Shown here in pieces: positions 61,007 to 64,000 of a stretch of DNA of 64,000 bases (the first letter of the stretch is position 1; every line of letters begins with the position of its first letter). The notes under the pieces were generated by a model. The model did no database searches and had not been told where the DNA came from. It saw only the letters and a list, made by a program, of their open reading frames with translations. The stretch covers positions 73,548,211 through 73,612,210 of the forward strand of contig NC_083604.1 in the NCBI RefSeq assembly GCF_029168945.1, in the 5' to 3' direction. The position numbers and the translations under genes are program-made. This DNA is from Cannabis sativa. Taxonomy: Eukaryota > Streptophyta > Magnoliopsida > Rosales > Cannabaceae.

Positions 61007-62650
61007 GTCTCAATTAATTCCTATCCCAATCAACTTCAGGCAATGCTCAAATTTACTAACGGGCACTATCTTATTAATCATGTCCGAAGGATTATCTTCA
61101 GTCGACACTTTGGCAATCTTCACAGCTTCTTTCTCCACAACTTTTGTTCTAAAATGAAGCTTTATATCTATGTTCTTGGTACATTCATGGTGCACACAAT
61201 TCTTGGTTAATTGAATTGCACTTTGATTATCAATGAATAGTAACAATCTTCTGGTTGGGTTTCAACTCTTCCATCAACCTAGTAAACTAAAGTGCCTCCT
61301 TGTTTGATTCTACCAAGGCCATATACTCAGCTTCAGTTGTCGATAGCACCACTACCTGTTGAAGGTTTACTTTCCAACTAATTATTGTACCACACATGTT
61401 AAACACATAGCCAGTTCACGACTTTCTTGTATCAATACACCCTTCATAATCAGAGTCCACATAACCATTGATAACATTCAAGTCTTCACTCTGTTTATTC
61501 ATGTCAAACATAAATCATTTTTCAGCAGATCCCTTCAAGTACATCAAGATCCACTTTAGAGCCTCCCAATGCTCTTTTCCAAGGTTTCCCATGAATTTAC
61601 TCACCTTGCTAACTGCATGATATACATAATGGAGCATACTGCACTAGCATACAAAACTTTTATCTTAAAGCATCTGAGTAGCACTCAATTTGAAGTGTTG
61701 CGCAAGTGGAGTGCTTTCGGCCTTTGAGTTACTCATTTCAAAGGTATCCAAAACCTTTTTAATGTACCTTTTTTATTTAGGTACAATAGCCTCTTTCTCA
61801 TTTTTCGTCTATATCCATGCCTAAGATTCTACTTGTTGGACCCAAATCATTCATTTTAAACTCCTTCTTCAGTTGGAGTTTTAAGTGTTTAATCTCTGGC
61901 ATACTCTTACTGGCAATCAGAATGTCATCTACATATAGAACAAATATAGCGTATCTCTATTTCTCTCTCTAAAATATATGCAGGGATCAAAATTACTTCT
62001 CTTTAAACCTATCTTGGTCATATAATCACCGGATCTCCTATTTCATTGTCTAGGAGATTGTTTCAAATCGTACAAGGAATTTCTTAACAAACACACCACG
62101 TGTACCTTTCCAACCTCCTCAAATCCTTCAGCTTATTTCATTAGAATTCTTTCTTCTAGATTTCCGTACAGAAAAGAAGTTTTTATATCTAATTATTCTA
62201 ACTCAAGATCTTGGCAAACCACAAGTGCCAACAGAAATCTTATTGATATATGCTTAACAAGAGGAGAAATTACCTCATTGCAGTCGACCCCTTCATTTGA
62301 GAGAACCTTCTAGCAACCAACCTTGTTTTATATCATGCCTCTTGTACACTCGAAATTCCTTCTTTCTATTTGTACACCAATTTGCAGCCGATGACCTTAC
62401 CATCTTATGGCATTGGTAATAAATCCCAAGTGTGATTCTTTTTGAGGAATACATCTCCTCCAACATAACTCTATTACATTACTTCCTGTCTCTGCTTTTC
62501 ATTGCTTGTGCATAGCTGGTAAGCTCTTCCCAAATCCCAGCCGCCGTGGTTTCTTTGGTGATCTTCCTCAGAACCTTATCTCCAATATTCAATATGATTA
62601 CACTATAAGCTTTGCAAGAATCTCTTTCTTGTCTTTTCAGACATTGTCTC
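61007..62650 (-). pseudogene. Copia gag-pol remnant, truncated by a gypsy LTR
   Basis: In minus-strand order, a gag piece (GDKVLRKITKETTAAGIWEE, about 62500-62590) is followed, with most of gag, protease and integrase missing, by reverse transcriptase. That part includes LDIKTSFLYGNLEERI (about 62150-62200) and AIFVLYVDDILIASKSMPEI, with the catalytic YVDD at 61924-61935. The RNase H end has SAIQLTKNCVHHECTKNIDI then STEDNPSDMINKIVPVSKFE. Several frameshifts and stops disable it. The gag piece stops exactly where the gypsy LTR begins (62651). Confidence 0.85.
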
Positions 62651-63912
62651 TGTTAGGCTAAAATTAGTCTAAGATTCGGGTCATATTTCGGTTAGTTTTC
62701 ACTCGTTGTTTCTAGTTTTAGGGCTATATTACGCTTGATTCTCTTGTTTCAGGTCCTCGGGCATTTAAAGAAAGTATGTACAAGAATTGAGGCGAAATGG
62801 CGAAAGAATCGAGAAGAAAATCCAAAATTTGTGTCGCCGCTGGCCTGGGCCGCGACTAGGAATTTGCCAGTCGCGACGGGACTTGGCAGAGACATCCCCA
62901 AGAACTCGAACTGCACCCCAGTCGCGACTGAGGCTTTGCCAGTCGCGACTGGAACAGGCAGAGAGAATTTTGAGACTAAACTGCTTAACCCAGTCGCGAC
63001 TGGGGCTTTGCCAGTCGCGACGGGCACCCAGTGACGGGATTTTTGGGCAGTTTCGTAATTTCACGAATTTTAAAGATGAGAATTGGTTTAAATAGCAAGG
63101 TTTCGTGAAAATTAGGGATTATTCAGAATTGGAACCCTAGAAACAAAGGAGGAGGCTAGAAGAGCGGCTTGTGGCGACCCGGATCAATTGCTTCAACTAG
63201 TTCTTTCTCTTCTCTTTAATTTTTCTATGCTATTTTCTGTTTCAATATTAATTATGGATTTGATTATGGACGTTTTGAACTAAACTCCTATTTAGGGAGA
63301 ATGATGAATGTTGTTTAAGTTTTTCCTAGTTAATGATTAATTGCCATTCCTCCATCTTGATTGTGAATACTATTCATATTTGTGTTTAATTTCCATGTGC
63401 AAGATTGATCACCTTTTACATGTTTTATGATCTCAATTCGAAATCTGAAAAGTGAGAATTGAGAATGCTAAAATTGGATAGTCTAGGTTTTGATGTGAAA
63501 CGAAAGTATTTACATAGCCTATGTGACATTTAGATTATTGCTTAATGCTGATTTCATGTTAGTTTAATTAAGAGATTAATTAGAGAGCATGAGATTTAGA
63601 ACCTAGAAGATCTGAAAAGAGCTAGGTTAATTTATAATCTGTCATTCACTTCAAGAGAAGGATAGCATTTAAACATTAACATTGGTAACTTAACAACAGG
63701 ATTCGTCTCCCTATTTTCTTATCTTGATTAATCTTCCTTTGTTATTTTTAATTTTCTGAATTGTCTTATTTAATTCATAAAAGTATTCTTTTACCAGATA
63801 GAATCAATAGTATAATTTAGTAGTAATTAGTCCAATTCCCTGTGGTTCGACCTCACCTGTGTGAGTTTACTACTTGATTGCGTATACTTGCGTAGTGATT
63901 ATAAATTTAACA
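62651..63912 (+). mobile_element. 5' LTR of a gypsy retrotransposon (element runs off the window)
   Basis: It starts TGTTAGGCTAAAATTAGTC and ends AATTTAACA (or three bases later, AACAACA). It is closely similar to the solo LTR at 11089-12862 but has a single copy of the 578-bp segment. It interrupts the Copia remnant. A primer binding site follows, so this is a 5' LTR with the internal region beginning at about 63913. Confidence 0.9.
62850..63025. repeat. GTCGCGAC palindrome array, second copy
   Basis: Five copies of GTCGCGAC plus one degenerate CCGCGAC occur in about 175 bp. Linkers such as GGCTTTGCCA and GGCAGAGA are shared with the array at 11290-11390. In three sites the flanks are CCAGTCGCGACTGG-like, giving longer palindromes. 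Confidence 0.9.
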
Positions 63913-63921
63913 ACAAGTTTT

Positions 63922-63939
63922 TGGCGCCGTTGCCGGGGA
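63922..63939 (+). other. tRNA-Asp primer binding site of the gypsy element
   Basis: TGGCGCCGTTGCCGGGGA is complementary to the 3' end of plant tRNA-Asp (CCCCGGCAACGGCG plus CCA). It lies 6-9 bp after the LTR end, where reverse transcription is primed. tRNA-Asp primers are known for Athila/Tat-type gypsy lineages, so the element probably belongs there. Confidence 0.85.
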
Positions 63940-64000
63940 ATTGTTTAAAGATTAATATTACACAAAATTATACTAACTTCTACTTTGGTATATTTTCTCT

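Noticed and set aside
1..64000. CRISPR array, operon, phage or bacterial defence system
   Set aside because: No spaced direct repeats of that type and no bacterial-style gene clusters; gene structure and transposons are those of a plant nucleus.

Overview
The window is nuclear DNA of a flowering plant. It is AT-rich and intron-bearing, it has long intergenic stretches packed with plant-type transposable elements, and its genes encode plant-specific families (remorin, chloroplast zeaxanthin epoxidase, defensin-like peptide). The epoxidase and the repeat types suggest a eudicot, possibly a rosid. A closer placement such as Cannabaceae would be a guess. I see no CRISPR array, no operon, no rRNA and no functional tRNA gene.

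Five host genes are supported. (1) The 3' end of an hnRNP H/F-like RNA-binding protein gene (806-1157, + strand). (2) A four-exon remorin gene (1692-3324, - strand), convergent with it. (3) A complete 16-exon zeaxanthin epoxidase gene (28929-34288, + strand), rebuilt here exon by exon to 671 aa with every splice phase consistent. (4) A two-exon defensin-like secreted peptide gene (42029-42382, + strand). (5) An intronless 404-aa protein with an SMI1/KNR4-like segment (52857-54071, - strand). They do not form a pathway cluster. The epoxidase acts in the plastid xanthophyll cycle and abscisic acid synthesis, the remorin at the plasma membrane, and the defensin-like peptide is secreted.

The rest is mostly mobile DNA, much of it nested. 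4.9-8.1 kb: two tRNA-derived SINEs, a small CACTA element carrying two long GA tracts, and a Mutator-like terminal repeat. 8.1-13.2 kb: a large LTR, a block of three imperfect hairpins, and a gypsy-type solo LTR with a perfect 5-bp target duplication and an internal 578-bp tandem duplication, sitting in one of two adjacent MITEs. 13.9-17.3 kb: a Mutator-like element with an unidentified cargo, then a Helitron with a decayed RPA-like gene. 19.6-26.3 kb: a decayed LINE split by nested LTR elements, and the 3' end of another LINE. 35-41.5 kb: LTR fragments and a 2.4-kb foldback/Mutator-like element with long inverted arms. 44-48 kb: MITE, LINE-like and LTR-like debris. 54.4-59.4 kb: an hAT-type MITE and a second Helitron of the same family, inverted relative to the first. 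60.3-64 kb: a decayed Copia element truncated by a gypsy element whose 5' LTR and tRNA-Asp primer site close the window.

I found no convincing new multi-gene system. The most unusual signals are the triple hairpin block at 10.06-10.55 kb, the arrays of the palindrome GTCGCGAC in the gypsy LTRs, the long-armed foldback element, the Helitron pair sharing RPA-like remnants, and the possible gene-capturing Mutator-like element.
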